NCBI GenBank assembly: GCA_947493005.1
Contig: CANLOY010000002.1
Coordinates: forward strand, 186,001-250,000
DNA length: 64,000 nucleotides
Direction of reading: 5' to 3'
Source: an uncultured Roseivirga sp.
Lineage (GTDB): Bacteria; Bacteroidota; Bacteroidia; Cytophagales; Cyclobacteriaceae
Part shown: piece after piece, positions 8,367 to 17,900 of the stretch
Layout: every line of letters starts with the position of its first letter
How positions within the stretch are numbered: the stretch's first letter is position 1
Made by a program: the position numbers and the translations under genes
Notes under the pieces: generated by a model
What the model was told of the DNA's origin: nothing
What the model saw: the letters and a program-made list of their open reading frames with translations, nothing else
Databases searched by the model: none

Positions 8367-10859
8367 ATGCACCTAAACAGATTTTACTTCTATATACTTA
8401 TCTTTTTCAGCACCCAGCTGAGTTTTGCCCAAAATGGGTTCTATAAAAATATCCATCCGGTTTATTCCGAAGAAGGAGAAATTATTGAGTCAAGTGAAAT
8501 CCTGGTATTTCGAGACGATGAAGGCAGCAAGTCTATCAATGATGTACTTAAACTTGAGCAATCCGACTTCATCAAACTAAGCAGTATCTCTGTTTTTAAT
8601 AAGGAAGCAAATTATTGGACCTATTTTCAGCTATCAAACAGAATTGGTCGGGATTTGAAATTTGTATTGTGTGGGGGCAGGAACAGTAAAGAGACATATC
8701 ATATTTTCAGTGATAAAACTGCACGCTCCATTATAAAGCAAACTGGAGCTCACTTTCCTTCTGCTCAAAGGGACATAAAGCAAGGACATCAAACTCGAGT
8801 TAGACTGACCATTCCTGCTGACGAAACCTTACATGTTTTTGTAAAGGTTGAAAGTACAGATGGCAAAGCTATTGATATTAAAGCCGAATTAATGTCTGAG
8901 GCTGAATGGAATGCTGACTTTGAAAACACCAACCTATTTCAAGGTATTTTCTCTGGTATATTCATAGTCGTTTCTTTTATTTCCTTCTTTATATATGGGT
9001 ATACGGGCCAACGAGTATTCCTATATTTTGGGTTTTATACCCTATTGATCTTCATATACTTTCTGCATGTTCATGGTATTCTCGAAGTTCACTTACATCC
9101 AAATGTCATTAATCCCTCTCCAGTACTTTGGATGAGTCCCTTGTTGGGAGCAGCCGCATACTTTAGTTTTACCAGGTACTTTCTTGAAACCAAAACAGAG
9201 TTCTCCAAATGGGATTTCTTGCTTAAAATACTTACTTACTTCTCTCTAGGCAGTTTTGTTCTTTGTTCAGCCTATATGTTCATCACTGGAGACACTGCAG
9301 TAGGCATGAAAGCCCTTCTCATAATATTACTCCTCTTATGCTTGTTTGCTTTAATACTGGTATTCTTTGCGGGTAAGAGCGACAATCTTATTTCAAAATA
9401 CTTTGCATTCGGTACACTTTTCTTCATTATCTCTCTATTAGTAGTAATTATTAATCAACTAATTACACCTACTAATGGATTACCAATCTTTGTTCAATGT
9501 GGAGTAATTATGGAAGTGGTGATTTTTAGTTTAGGTATTAGCCATAAGCTAAAACGACAATTCGAAGATCACGACATTACTCAACGCTCCCTTATTCTTC
9601 AGCTAAGAAAAAACGAAAACCTTCAACTGGATATCAATCAAGAATTAGAAGAAATTGTTGCTGACAGAACTCAGCAAATTAAAAAGCAAAACAAAGAACT
9701 AAGCGAAGCCAGAAGAGTAGCTGAAATAGCAACTAAGGCCAAATCGGATTTCCTATCTGTAATGAGTCACGAAATCAGGACTCCCCTTAATGCAATTATC
9801 AGCTTGTCACATATCATGGAGCTGGACAATAAGGATGAAGAAATGCAGGAGTATATTAATGCATTGAAGTTTTCTGCAGAGAGCCTTCACTCACTGATCA
9901 ATGACATATTGGATTATAATAAAATAGAAGCAGGCAAACTAAGGCTCGAATCAATTGAATTCTCTCTTATAGATTTATTGAAAAACTTGGGGCAAAGCTT
10001 TAAATACAAGGCCAATAGCAAAGGAATTGAAATGAGGATTGAAATTGGAGAACATTTGCCCGACAGGCTTTTTGGTGATCCAACCAGACTGACTCAGATA
10101 CTTAACAACCTCATTGGCAATGCTATTAAATTTACTCATGAAGGGTATGTGCATGTGAAAGCTACCCTCGCAGGAATAAAGGACGAAACGGCTACAGTAT
10201 CTTTCAACCTTCAGGATACTGGAATTGGTATACCGGAAGATAAACTCAAAGCGATTTTTGAAGAGTACGAGCAAGCGGGGGATGAAACAACACGTGAATA
10301 TGGAGGTACTGGACTGGGACTTTCTATAGTTAAGAAACTACTTGACATGATGGGAAGCAGTATCAAATTGAAAAGTGCCGAGAATAAAGGGACTACATTT
10401 TCATTTAATATTGATTTTAAAATCGACCCAGAGTTCAGCCTTGTAGATCTTCAACAACAAGATAGAGATAAAGACCTGGAGTTAAAGCAGATTTTGGTAG
10501 TTGACGACAATTATATGAACAGATTAGTCCTCAAACGTTTGCTTCAGATATGGAATGGTAAATTCGATGAAGCTGATAATGGACATGATGCTATTGAAAA
10601 GTGTTCAGAAACCAAATATGATGTAATACTTATGGATCTGGAAATGAAACCTATGAATGGATTCACTACCACATTGGCCATTAATAACACTAAGGTTAAT
10701 AAGAGTACTCCAATAATTGCAATGAGTGCACACAACCCTCTAGACTTCGAGATTGAATACGAAGAATCAGGTTTTGTAGACTTTGTACATAAGCCTTTCG
10801 ATCCCGAAGAACTATTTCAAAAACTAACCACAACAATTAACCCTAAAGATGTCAAATAG
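8367..10859 (+). CDS. Hybrid sensor histidine kinase with 7TMR-DISM sensor and receiver domain
   Basis: About 830 residues from the ATG at 8367; a TTG five codons upstream (8352) is open but unnecessary because the ATG gives a good signal peptide ending FAQN. The order is: extracellular 7TMR-DISMED2-like beta domain (about 30-170), seven-helix 7TMR-DISM region (about 175-390), coiled coil, HisKA (FLSVMSHEIRTPLNAI, His near 468), HATPase (GTGLGLSIVKKLL), then a receiver (ILVVDDN, VILMDLEMKPMNG, Asp near 757). There is no output domain and no Hpt domain, so phosphoryl transfer probably continues to separate partners. The last 11 bases overlap the start of the RidA gene, implying translational coupling. 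The ligand is unknown; DISMED2 resembles carbohydrate-binding folds. Confidence 0.93.
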   Translation: MHLNRFYFYILIFFSTQLSFAQNGFYKNIHPVYSEEGEIIESSEILVFRDDEGSKSINDVLKLEQSDFIKLSSISVFNKEANYWTYFQLSNRIGRDLKFVLCGGRNSKETYHIFSDKTARSIIKQTGAHFPSAQRDIKQGHQTRVRLTIPADETLHVFVKVESTDGKAIDIKAELMSEAEWNADFENTNLFQGIFSGIFIVVSFISFFIYGYTGQRVFLYFGFYTLLIFIYFLHVHGILEVHLHPNVINPSPVLWMSPLLGAAAYFSFTRYFLETKTEFSKWDFLLKILTYFSLGSFVLCSAYMFITGDTAVGMKALLIILLLLCLFALILVFFAGKSDNLISKYFAFGTLFFIISLLVVIINQLITPTNGLPIFVQCGVIMEVVIFSLGISHKLKRQFEDHDITQRSLILQLRKNENLQLDINQELEEIVADRTQQIKKQNKELSEARRVAEIATKAKSDFLSVMSHEIRTPLNAIISLSHIMELDNKDEEMQEYINALKFSAESLHSLINDILDYNKIEAGKLRLESIEFSLIDLLKNLGQSFKYKANSKGIEMRIEIGEHLPDRLFGDPTRLTQILNNLIGNAIKFTHEGYVHVKATLAGIKDETATVSFNLQDTGIGIPEDKLKAIFEEYEQAGDETTREYGGTGLGLSIVKKLLDMMGSSIKLKSAENKGTTFSFNIDFKIDPEFSLVDLQQQDRDKDLELKQILVVDDNYMNRLVLKRLLQIWNGKFDEADNGHDAIEKCSETKYDVILMDLEMKPMNGFTTTLAINNTKVNKSTPIIAMSAHNPLDFEIEYEESGFVDFVHKPFDPEELFQKLTTTINPKDVK

Positions 10860-11235
10860 AACTAATTACTCGTCAGGAAGTCCATGGGAAGACAAAGTAG
10901 GCTATTCAAGAGCTGTCAAAATAGGAAACGTTGTTGAGGTAACGGGTACTGTTGCCGATAATGAGGGTGAACTGCTTGGAGGTAGCGACCCATATCTTCA
11001 AACCAAATATGCCCTTAAGAAAATTCAATTTACGCTTGAAAGTGCAGGTTCAAGTTTAGAGGACGTAGTAAGAACACGCATGTTTGTAACTAACATAGCA
11101 GATTGGGAAGCAATTGGCAGAGCACATCAGGAGTTTTTCGGAAATATTAAACCTTGTACAACAATGGTAGAAGTTTCAAGATTAATAGATGATAAGTATC
11201 TGGTAGAAATAGAAGCTACGGCTGTTATTAGCTAA
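10849..11235 (+). CDS. RidA family protein (YjgF/YER057c/UK114)
   Basis: 128 residues, normal for the family. It matches RidA in YSRAVKIGNVVEVTGTVA, TKYALKKIQFTLESAGSSLEDVVRTRMFVTNI and the C-terminal CTTMVEVSRL with VEIEATAV. RidA proteins hydrolyse reactive enamine/imine intermediates made by PLP enzymes. The usual RidA Arg within a CTR motif is replaced here by CTTMVEVSRL, as in the non-archetypal Rid subgroups, so imine deaminase activity is uncertain. The ATG lies inside the end of the upstream kinase gene (11-base overlap). The stop codon overlaps that of the convergent Nudix gene. Confidence 0.9.
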   Translation: MSNRTNYSSGSPWEDKVGYSRAVKIGNVVEVTGTVADNEGELLGGSDPYLQTKYALKKIQFTLESAGSSLEDVVRTRMFVTNIADWEAIGRAHQEFFGNIKPCTTMVEVSRLIDDKYLVEIEATAVIS

Positions 11236-11885
11236 ACAAAGGGCGGACTGATTTCCTCCACCATATGGACAAGTTCGCTTAAAATCATAGCGGTTGCTCC
11301 CCACACTACTTCTCCTTCAACGTCAAAATATGGTGAGTCGATTTTATACGGGGGAAAATGCATTGTTTTGATTCCTCTTCTCTCCTTATCTAACAGTTCG
11401 TTCAAAGTTGGGGTCAGAACCTTGACCACTTCTTTTTCCTCAGGAATCATTATTGGCTTTTGATTCAATACACCAACTGTTGGGTAAACTTTAAAATTAC
11501 TGACAATTATAAATAGTTCTGAAAGCTCTCCTATTACTTTAATCTCGTTAGAATTTACACCTATCTCTTCTTGAGTCTCTCTAAGTGCAGTTTCGATCAA
11601 GTTTCGATCTGAAGATTCCACCTTACCTCCTGGCAAACTCACCTGACCACTATGCGCCCCATTATAAACAGGCCGCTTTGTTAAAGGGACATAAATCTCA
11701 CCATCATGTGGATAAAGTAAAACCATTACCCCTCCAGGCCTCGCTGGTTTTTCAGGGTTTTCTGAAAATCGTCTTTCATCGATTGGCCTCGGGGCCATTA
11801 ATTCATGAGCAAGCCTTCCGGGAAGAGGTTGCTCCAAACGGTTACTCAATTGATCTATGAAAAGTTGAAAGGCGTCTATGGTCAC
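11232..11885 (-). CDS. Nudix hydrolase, CoA pyrophosphatase (NudL-like)
   Basis: 217 residues. The segment LTKRPVYNGAHSGQVSLPGG is the NudL/PCD1 subgroup signature, followed by an extended Nudix box ending TALRETQEEIGV, whose Glu residues bind the metal. Family role: cleavage of CoA and CoA derivatives to 3',5'-ADP and phosphopantetheine, that is, CoA turnover in the cytoplasm. It is convergent with the RidA gene, with overlapping stop codons and no room for a terminator between them, and divergent from the DUF4159 gene across 97 bp. Confidence 0.92.
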   Translation of the reverse strand: MTIDAFQLFIDQLSNRLEQPLPGRLAHELMAPRPIDERRFSENPEKPARPGGVMVLLYPHDGEIYVPLTKRPVYNGAHSGQVSLPGGKVESSDRNLIETALRETQEEIGVNSNEIKVIGELSELFIIVSNFKVYPTVGVLNQKPIMIPEEKEVVKVLTPTLNELLDKERRGIKTMHFPPYKIDSPYFDVEGEVVWGATAMILSELVHMVEEISPPFV

Positions 11886-11982
11886 TTCGTAAAAATGTAT
11901 TTAATTAATAAAAATTAAATTATAAACTTCAGAGATAAAATATCGTTCCATTCTTTAACAAAGAATACTCCATTTCAAAATT

Positions 11983-12645
11983 ATGTTCAAGAAAAGCCTG
12001 ATACTATTAATTCTTATTTCTCTCTCAAACATTTCATTCGCTCAGAAAGAGAAATTAAAAATGGCGAAACTCAAATATAACGGAGGTGGAGATTGGTACG
12101 CCAATAAAACCGCACTTCCTAATCTTGCCCGATTTTGCAATGAGAACTTAAGGACTTCATTTGATGAGCAAGACGCAATAGTTGAAGCAGGAAGTCCGGA
12201 AATATTTGAATACGCATACGTTTACATGACTGGGCATGGGAATGTAGTTTTTAGCAGTGCTGAAGCAGAAAACATAAGAAACTATCTTGTTGCAGGGGGA
12301 TTCCTTCATATTGATGATAACTATGGGTTGGATCCATACATTCGTTTAGAAATGAAAAAGGTTTTCCCTGAACTGGAATTCGTTGAACTACCTTTCGACC
12401 ACCCCATTTACGACCAAAAATTTAAGTTCGATAAAGGCCTGCCTAAGATCCATGAACATGACAAGAAACCATCACAAGGTTTTGGCTTGATTTATGAGGG
12501 TAAACTAGTGTGCTATTATTCCTATGAATCTGATCTTGGAAATGGTTGGGAAGACAAAAGGATTCATAATGACCCGGAAGAGGTAAGGCAAAAGGCACTG
12601 CGAATGGGAGCCAACATTATCTCGTTTGCCCTAACACAATATTAA
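11983..12645 (+). CDS. DUF4159 domain-containing secreted protein
   Basis: 220 residues with a typical signal peptide (MFKKSLILLILISLS, then ISFAQ). After it comes the DUF4159 core: KYNGGGDWYAN, YVYMTGHGNVVFS, NYLVAGGFLHIDDNYG, and the FPELEFVELPFDHPIY segment. The fold resembles a glutamine amidotransferase-like/ThuA-like flavodoxin fold (family knowledge); no enzymatic function is established. In many Bacteroidota the gene sits with MoxR/vWA genes, but here it stands alone. Prediction of a periplasmic protein is firm; function is unknown. Confidence 0.88.
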   Translation: MFKKSLILLILISLSNISFAQKEKLKMAKLKYNGGGDWYANKTALPNLARFCNENLRTSFDEQDAIVEAGSPEIFEYAYVYMTGHGNVVFSSAEAENIRNYLVAGGFLHIDDNYGLDPYIRLEMKKVFPELEFVELPFDHPIYDQKFKFDKGLPKIHEHDKKPSQGFGLIYEGKLVCYYSYESDLGNGWEDKRIHNDPEEVRQKALRMGANIISFALTQY

Positions 12646-12664
12646 ACTAATCACATGTCACAAA

Positions 12665-12700
12665 AACTAACTGATTAGTTTGAAAACTAGCCGGATAGTT
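12665..12700. promoter_or_regulatory. Two operator-like inverted repeats upstream of blaI-type gene
   Basis: Two 16-bp inverted repeats, AACTAACTGATTAGTT (12665-12680) and AACTAGCCGGATAGTT (12685-12700), share AACTA-N6-TAGTT. Their centres are exactly 20 bp apart, near two helical turns, and the second ends 34 bp before the BlaI-type start. BlaI-family dimers bind such dyads, so autoregulation of the repressor/protease pair is a good inference. Confidence 0.7.
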
Positions 12701-12734
12701 GTATTATTGGTCACGAGCATAAAAAAGAAGAACT

Positions 12735-13109
12735 ATGAAGGAGTTAACTAAGGCAGAGGAACAGGTTATGCAAATCTTATGGCAAATCGAAAAAGGGTTT
12801 GTTAAAGATGTTTTGGCCAAAATACCTGAACCCAAACCCGCCTACAATACAGTATCTACTATTATTCGGATTCTTGAAAAGAAAGGCTTCGTTGGCTATA
12901 AAGCATATGGAAAAACGCATGAATACTATCCTTTAATAGATAAAAAGAGCTATAGCAACTTTTATCTTAAAAATTTCATAGGAGGCTATTTCGGTGGCTC
13001 TTTCCAAAAACTTGTATCATTCTTTGCTAAGGAAAATGACATGGACATCAATGATTTCGAATCATTGATAGAGCACGTTGAAAATGATCTAAAAGACGAA
13101 GAAGCATAA
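12735..13109 (+). CDS. BlaI/MecI/CopY family transcriptional repressor
   Basis: 124 residues with the family's winged helix: LTKAEEQVMQILWQIEKGFV, then PAYNTVSTIIRILEKKGFVG with the recognition helix, and a short C-terminal dimer region. Known BlaI proteins repress their own operon and are inactivated when a partner M56 membrane protease is triggered. The M56 gene starts on the base after this stop codon (13109/13110), so the pair is one transcript. Two AACTA-N6-TAGTT dyads lie just upstream. In Bacteroidota these pairs are common and usually not linked to beta-lactamases; the target here is unknown. Confidence 0.93.
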   Translation: MKELTKAEEQVMQILWQIEKGFVKDVLAKIPEPKPAYNTVSTIIRILEKKGFVGYKAYGKTHEYYPLIDKKSYSNFYLKNFIGGYFGGSFQKLVSFFAKENDMDINDFESLIEHVENDLKDEEA

Positions 13110-14411
13110 ATGGGAAAGCATCCAACCATAGAATTACTGGAAGGCCTAAACGGTGCATTAATATATGCACTAGAGTCAGCTACTTGTCTGGCTATACTTT
13201 ATTTGGCCTATCATTTTCTTCTTAGAAAAGAAAAGAGCTTCCGGTACAATCGATTCTATCTTTTGGCTGCTGTATTTTTCTCAGTACTTTTTCCTTTAAT
13301 AGAAATAGGATATAATCCTGACAACACTCCCGCAGTTTTAAACTCGATACATCAGGTAGGTAACGAAGTAGGTAGTGAGCCTATAATTGAGGCAGATCGG
13401 GCCTATTCATATACCATTACTGCGAAGTCTGAAAGACCACTTTTATTATGGTGGGAAATTTTATTAATCATATATATCAGTGGAACTGTAATTGGTCTTT
13501 TTAGGCTATTACTACAAATCAGGTCCTTTAAAGAGATCATCTGGTTTAAACGACATGCCACTAGATATAAATCGAAAGAGTCATTTTTTCTTGTAAATAC
13601 TGATGGTACAATGCCTACTTTCTCCTTTTTCAATTATCTCTTTTGGGACAATACTCTGGAGCTAACAGAACTTGAAAAAGAGCAAGTAATGAATCATGAG
13701 AAAGTGCACATAAAAGAAAAGCACTCTTATGACATTATGTTCATTCAGATATTAAAAGTTTTTTTCTGGTTTAACCCCTTCATGTACTTGTACAAAATAT
13801 TGCTCGAAGAAAGTCATGAGTACCTTGCAGATAGAAAAGTTGCTTCTCAAACAAGCGCGAAAGTCTATACTCAACTGTTAGTGAAAACGGTCTTTAGAAA
13901 AATGGGGCTTGAGTATGGTAGTTACTTCAGCAAAAACCAAACAGTTAAGCGAGTGAATATGCTTAGCAGTAAGAAAAAAGTGAATTTTGTTCGTCTGTTC
14001 ATACCACTTCCAGTATTGGCACTTTTATTCTTTATTTTTTCGTTCGAAGCAAAGCTTCCAAGCCAAATCACAATAGAGGATTATCAATTGGAAAACAATG
14101 TGTTACAATCTTCTGACATAGCTCCTTCTCCTGTTAGTGGAGTTAAGGAATGGAAAGATTTTCTGAAAGACAATATTACATATCCTTCAAAAGCAATTTC
14201 AAACAATATTGAAGGAGAAGTGATGGTCTCATTCACAGTCAATAAGAATGGAAATCTGGAAAGTCTAAGCTTCGATCAAAAACTCGGTTATGATTGTGAA
14301 AGAGAAGTGTTTAATGCGCTTGCAAAGTCTGGAAAATGGAATCCAGCGATTAAAGATGGGAAGCCTGCAGATATGCGAATCAAAATCCCTATTCAGTTCA
14401 AAAAATCTTAA
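13110..14411 (+). CDS. M56 family (BlaR1-like) membrane metallopeptidase with C-terminal TonB domain
   Basis: 433 residues. Membrane helices lie near 14-34, 43-60, 110-132 and 300-318. The zinc motif HEKVH (His196, Glu197, His200) sits in VMNHEKVHIKEKHSYD, and the third ligand is likely in EESHEYLADRKV. After the last helix, residues about 340-433 form a TonB C-terminal-like domain (GEVMVSFTVNKNGNLES to FKKS). This fusion is recurrent in Bacteroidota. It places a peptide-binding domain in the periplasm, where BlaR1 of Firmicutes carries its penicillin sensor. The gene abuts the BlaI repressor gene with no gap. Its end overlaps the convergent small membrane-protein gene by 4 bp. Confidence 0.92.
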   Translation: MGKHPTIELLEGLNGALIYALESATCLAILYLAYHFLLRKEKSFRYNRFYLLAAVFFSVLFPLIEIGYNPDNTPAVLNSIHQVGNEVGSEPIIEADRAYSYTITAKSERPLLLWWEILLIIYISGTVIGLFRLLLQIRSFKEIIWFKRHATRYKSKESFFLVNTDGTMPTFSFFNYLFWDNTLELTELEKEQVMNHEKVHIKEKHSYDIMFIQILKVFFWFNPFMYLYKILLEESHEYLADRKVASQTSAKVYTQLLVKTVFRKMGLEYGSYFSKNQTVKRVNMLSSKKKVNFVRLFIPLPVLALLFFIFSFEAKLPSQITIEDYQLENNVLQSSDIAPSPVSGVKEWKDFLKDNITYPSKAISNNIEGEVMVSFTVNKNGNLESLSFDQKLGYDCEREVFNALAKSGKWNPAIKDGKPADMRIKIPIQFKKS

Positions 14412-14836
14412 AATCTCCTATTAAACACTTCAGATGCTATAAATGCTCGTTTTGTAGCATCCAAGTCAGAAAATATACCTGAGTAATCTTCTTCAAGTTC
14501 TTCCTCTTCATACTCTTCAAGTGTCACTAAAGGCTCAGCAACAGGCTTTGACTTTTCTTTAACAGGCCTAGGCTTGGGAGCTAAAAACACTTCAACTGGT
14601 TTAACAGGCTCCTCCACAATTGGCTCTGGTTCAGGTTCCGCAATTCTTTTTCCAGTAAATTCCTCTAAAAGTTCTTCAAAGGTTGGAGACCTGTCTGAAG
14701 GTGGTGGACCAACTGTTTCTGGGTCTTCCGGACCAAGGCGTTTTTGTGCCTTTTTCTTATTCTTCATCACACCGGTGAATATGAAATATAATATTCCCAT
14801 TGCAATGTAAACCAAGGTTCCGAAGTCGAAGTCCAT
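14408..14836 (-). CDS. Small membrane-anchored protein with acidic/proline-rich tail
   Basis: 142 residues of unknown function. One N-terminal membrane helix (residues about 6-24, LVYIAMGILYFIFTGV) is followed by a basic stop-transfer patch (KNKKKAQKR). The rest is a disordered Pro/Glu/Val-rich cytoplasmic tail, with a short conserved-looking C-terminus (DATKRAFIASEVFNRRF). The gene is divergent from smc with a shared 68-bp promoter region, and convergent with the M56 gene. Similar short anchored proteins next to smc occur in other Cytophagales (recollection, not checked). Confidence 0.75.
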   Translation of the reverse strand: MDFDFGTLVYIAMGILYFIFTGVMKNKKKAQKRLGPEDPETVGPPPSDRSPTFEELLEEFTGKRIAEPEPEPIVEEPVKPVEVFLAPKPRPVKEKSKPVAEPLVTLEEYEEEELEEDYSGIFSDLDATKRAFIASEVFNRRF

Positions 14837-14844
14837 GTCGTTAG

Positions 14845-14852
14845 CAAATCTA
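14845..14852 (-). promoter_or_regulatory. -7 promoter box for the small membrane-protein gene
   Basis: On the minus strand the sequence reads TAGATTTG, an exact match to the Bacteroidota TAnnTTTG -7 element, just upstream of the ATG at 14836. No clear -33 TTTG is seen, so this is a partial promoter match. Confidence 0.4.
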
Positions 14853-14863
14853 AGAATTAATTC

Positions 14864-14871
14864 TAATTTTG
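14864..14871 (+). promoter_or_regulatory. -7 promoter box for smc
   Basis: TAATTTTG matches the TAnnTTTG element of Bacteroidota sigma factors and ends 33 bp before the smc ATG. With the minus-strand box at 14845-14852 it would make a compact divergent promoter. The -33 element is not obvious. Confidence 0.4.
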
Positions 14872-14904
14872 TTAGCTATACCTTGATTTACGGATATCTG
14901 ATTA

Positions 14905-17900
14905 ATGCAACTTACCAAACTCGAGATAAAAGGATTCAAAAGCTTCGGAGACAAGGTAGTTATCAATTTTGATGAAGGTATAACGGGTATTGTTGGGCCT
15001 AATGGTTGCGGAAAGTCAAACGTAGTAGATTCTATACGTTGGGTGCTCGGTGAGCAAAAAACCAGAATGCTTCGTTCCGAGAAAATGGAGAATATAATCT
15101 TCAACGGAACCAAGAAAAGAAAGCCTACACAACTCGCAGAAGTTTCCCTCTCTTTTAAAAACACAAAAAACCTCTTACCCACCGAATATACTGAAGTAAC
15201 CATTACAAGAAGGTACTACAGGTCTGGGGAAAGTGAATACCTACTCAATGGTGTGAGCTGCCGATTGAAAGACATCAATAACCTTTTCATGGATACCGGT
15301 ATTGCTTCTAATAGCTATGCCATTATTGAGCTGAAAATGGTCGATGATCTTTTAAATGACAAAGACAATTCAAGGCGATCACTATTTGAAGAGGCTGCAG
15401 GCATTTCAAAGTTTAAAACTCGCAAAAAAGAAACGCTCAGGAAACTTAAAGATACCGATGATGACCTTGATCGAGTCGAAGATCTTCTTTTCGAAATTGA
15501 GAAGAACCTGAAATCGTTGGAGAAACAAGCCAGACAAGCAGAGAGATACTATAAACTCAAAGAGGAATACAAAGTAGATAGCGTACTACTTGCCCGAAAA
15601 GCGGTCTCAGAAAAAACTGAGAATTTCAAAAAACTCGAATCGGAAATCAAGCAAGAGACCGATAGAAAAGTAGAGATTGGTCAGTTGGTAGCTAAACAAG
15701 AAGCTGGAATAGAAAAGGGAAAGACCGACCTGATTTCAAAGGAAAAGCTACTTGCATCAAGACAAAAGACGCTTAATGAGCATGTAAACAAAATACGACA
15801 GTTTGAAAGTGATCGAAAGATTAAAAATGAACGGCTCACCTTTCTTGAAGATAAAAGCGACAACCTGAGGGATCAGTTAGAGTCAGACAAGAAGAGTAAT
15901 GAAAGAGCAGCCTTTAGTCTGGAAAGCCTTAGAAAAGAACTTGATGAAGCTGAGAAAGGACTTACCAACATTACTGCTGAGGTAGGTTCACTTCAAAAAA
16001 TGTACGATGAGCAAAAAGCAGTTGCTCAAGATGCTCAACAAGAATTTGAAGATAACAGGAAGAGTTTTAATGAGAAGAGAGAAAAGCTTTACACCTTAAA
16101 GAAAGAAATAGAAATCAAAGAAATTCAGTTAGACACCTTGAAAACTGAATTTGCGAAGACCGAGTCAGACACTTCAGAACAGTCCGAAACACTAGCGGAG
16201 TTCGATAAAAAGTTAGCTACTGTTGAGAAAGATCTGAATGCTAAACGGGGAGTACTTGACAAGCGTAAAGCCGATGAGGAAAAGCATGCCAAAGCCATTC
16301 AACAAACCACGGAAACAATTGATATTATCCGTGAGGAATTAACTGCTACCAGCAGAAAGCTCGACTCAAGAAAAAACGAGTACAATTTGACCAAATCTCT
16401 GGTCGAAAACCTAGAAGGTTTTCCAGAAGCGATTAAGTTTTTGAAAAAGAAAGCGAACTGGAATAAAAATGCTCCCCTCCTCTCCGATATCATCACTTGT
16501 GACCAGAAGTATCGTGTAACAATCGAGAATTATCTCGAAGCCTACATGAACTACTACATTGTAGATACAGAACGCCAGGCTTTCGAGGCGGTCAATATAC
16601 TTAGCGATGCTTCAAAGGGTAAAGCCAATTTCTTTATTCTGGATGCGCTGGATCATTATGAAGCTAAAGAGCCTATGCTCTTTGAGAATGCCATTCCTGC
16701 TACTGAAATCGTGGAATATGAGCCCAAGTACAAGAAGTTGATCGCTCATATTCTGGAGAATGTATTTATCATCAACGGTGGCCCTGGTGATATTCCAATG
16801 GATGATAAAGCCGTTTTTATTACTGAAACAGGTAAGTACACCAAAAAGAAATTCAGCATATCAGGAGGGTCTGTTGGTTTATTTGAGGGCAAGAGAATCG
16901 GTAGAGCAAAAAACCTTGAAAAACTAGAAAAGGAAATCAAGGAACTGGAGACTAAGTCGGTTGACATCAAAGAAAGGCTCGAGCAAAGACAACAAGAGCT
17001 TGCCAGACTTAAATCAGATACATTTAAATCCGAAATAGAACAGCTTCAAACTGATTTCAGTAGGACAAATGAGGAATACATCTCTTTAAAGACCAAGAAA
17101 GAACAGCTAGGTCAAATGCTTTCTAGTAGGGCTAACAGAAAAGAGGACATTGTTGCCAACATAGAAAAAATTGAAGCATCGCTAGAACAACTGAGGCCTG
17201 AAGTCGAAGAAGAATCTTCAGCATTTTCCAAAGTAGAAGGTATTATTAGTGAACTGGAAGTCAAAGCCAAAACAGAAAACACCAAGCTATCAGAAAAATC
17301 TCAGGCCTTCAATGAGAAAAACATTCAATTCCATCAAAAGCAAAATAGGGTAAATTCAGTTGCTCAGGAAATAGAGTATAAACAAACAGCTTTTGAAGGA
17401 AGTAAACAGAGGATTGAAAAGAACCATCAGGAACTTGCCAACAACGAAGCTGAAATAAAACGCCTGATCACTAATACCGAATCTAATGAGGATGAACTCA
17501 TTGGCATGTACGATGAAAAAGAGTCCATTGAAAAAGGTGTAAACGAAGCTGAAAAAGATTATTACGCTCAGCGAGGAGATATTGATGTATTTGACAAAAC
17601 ACTTCGCGAGTTACAGCGAAAGCGTGAGTATTCAGATACGTTAATGATGGAGCTTCAAAACAAGCTGAATGAGACTAAACTTGAGCTTAGTTCAGTAAAA
17701 GAAAGGCTTTCAGTAGAGTTTAATGTAGACCTTGACGAATTACTCAGTTCCGAAGAAGAAGTGACAGATGAAAGGTCTGCAGATGAATTAGAAGCAGCCG
17801 TGTTAAAGTTGAGAGACCGACTGGAGAAAATGGGACCTGTCAATCCTATGGCTATGGAAGCTTATGATGAAATCAAGGAAAGGCATACTTTCATCACTGA

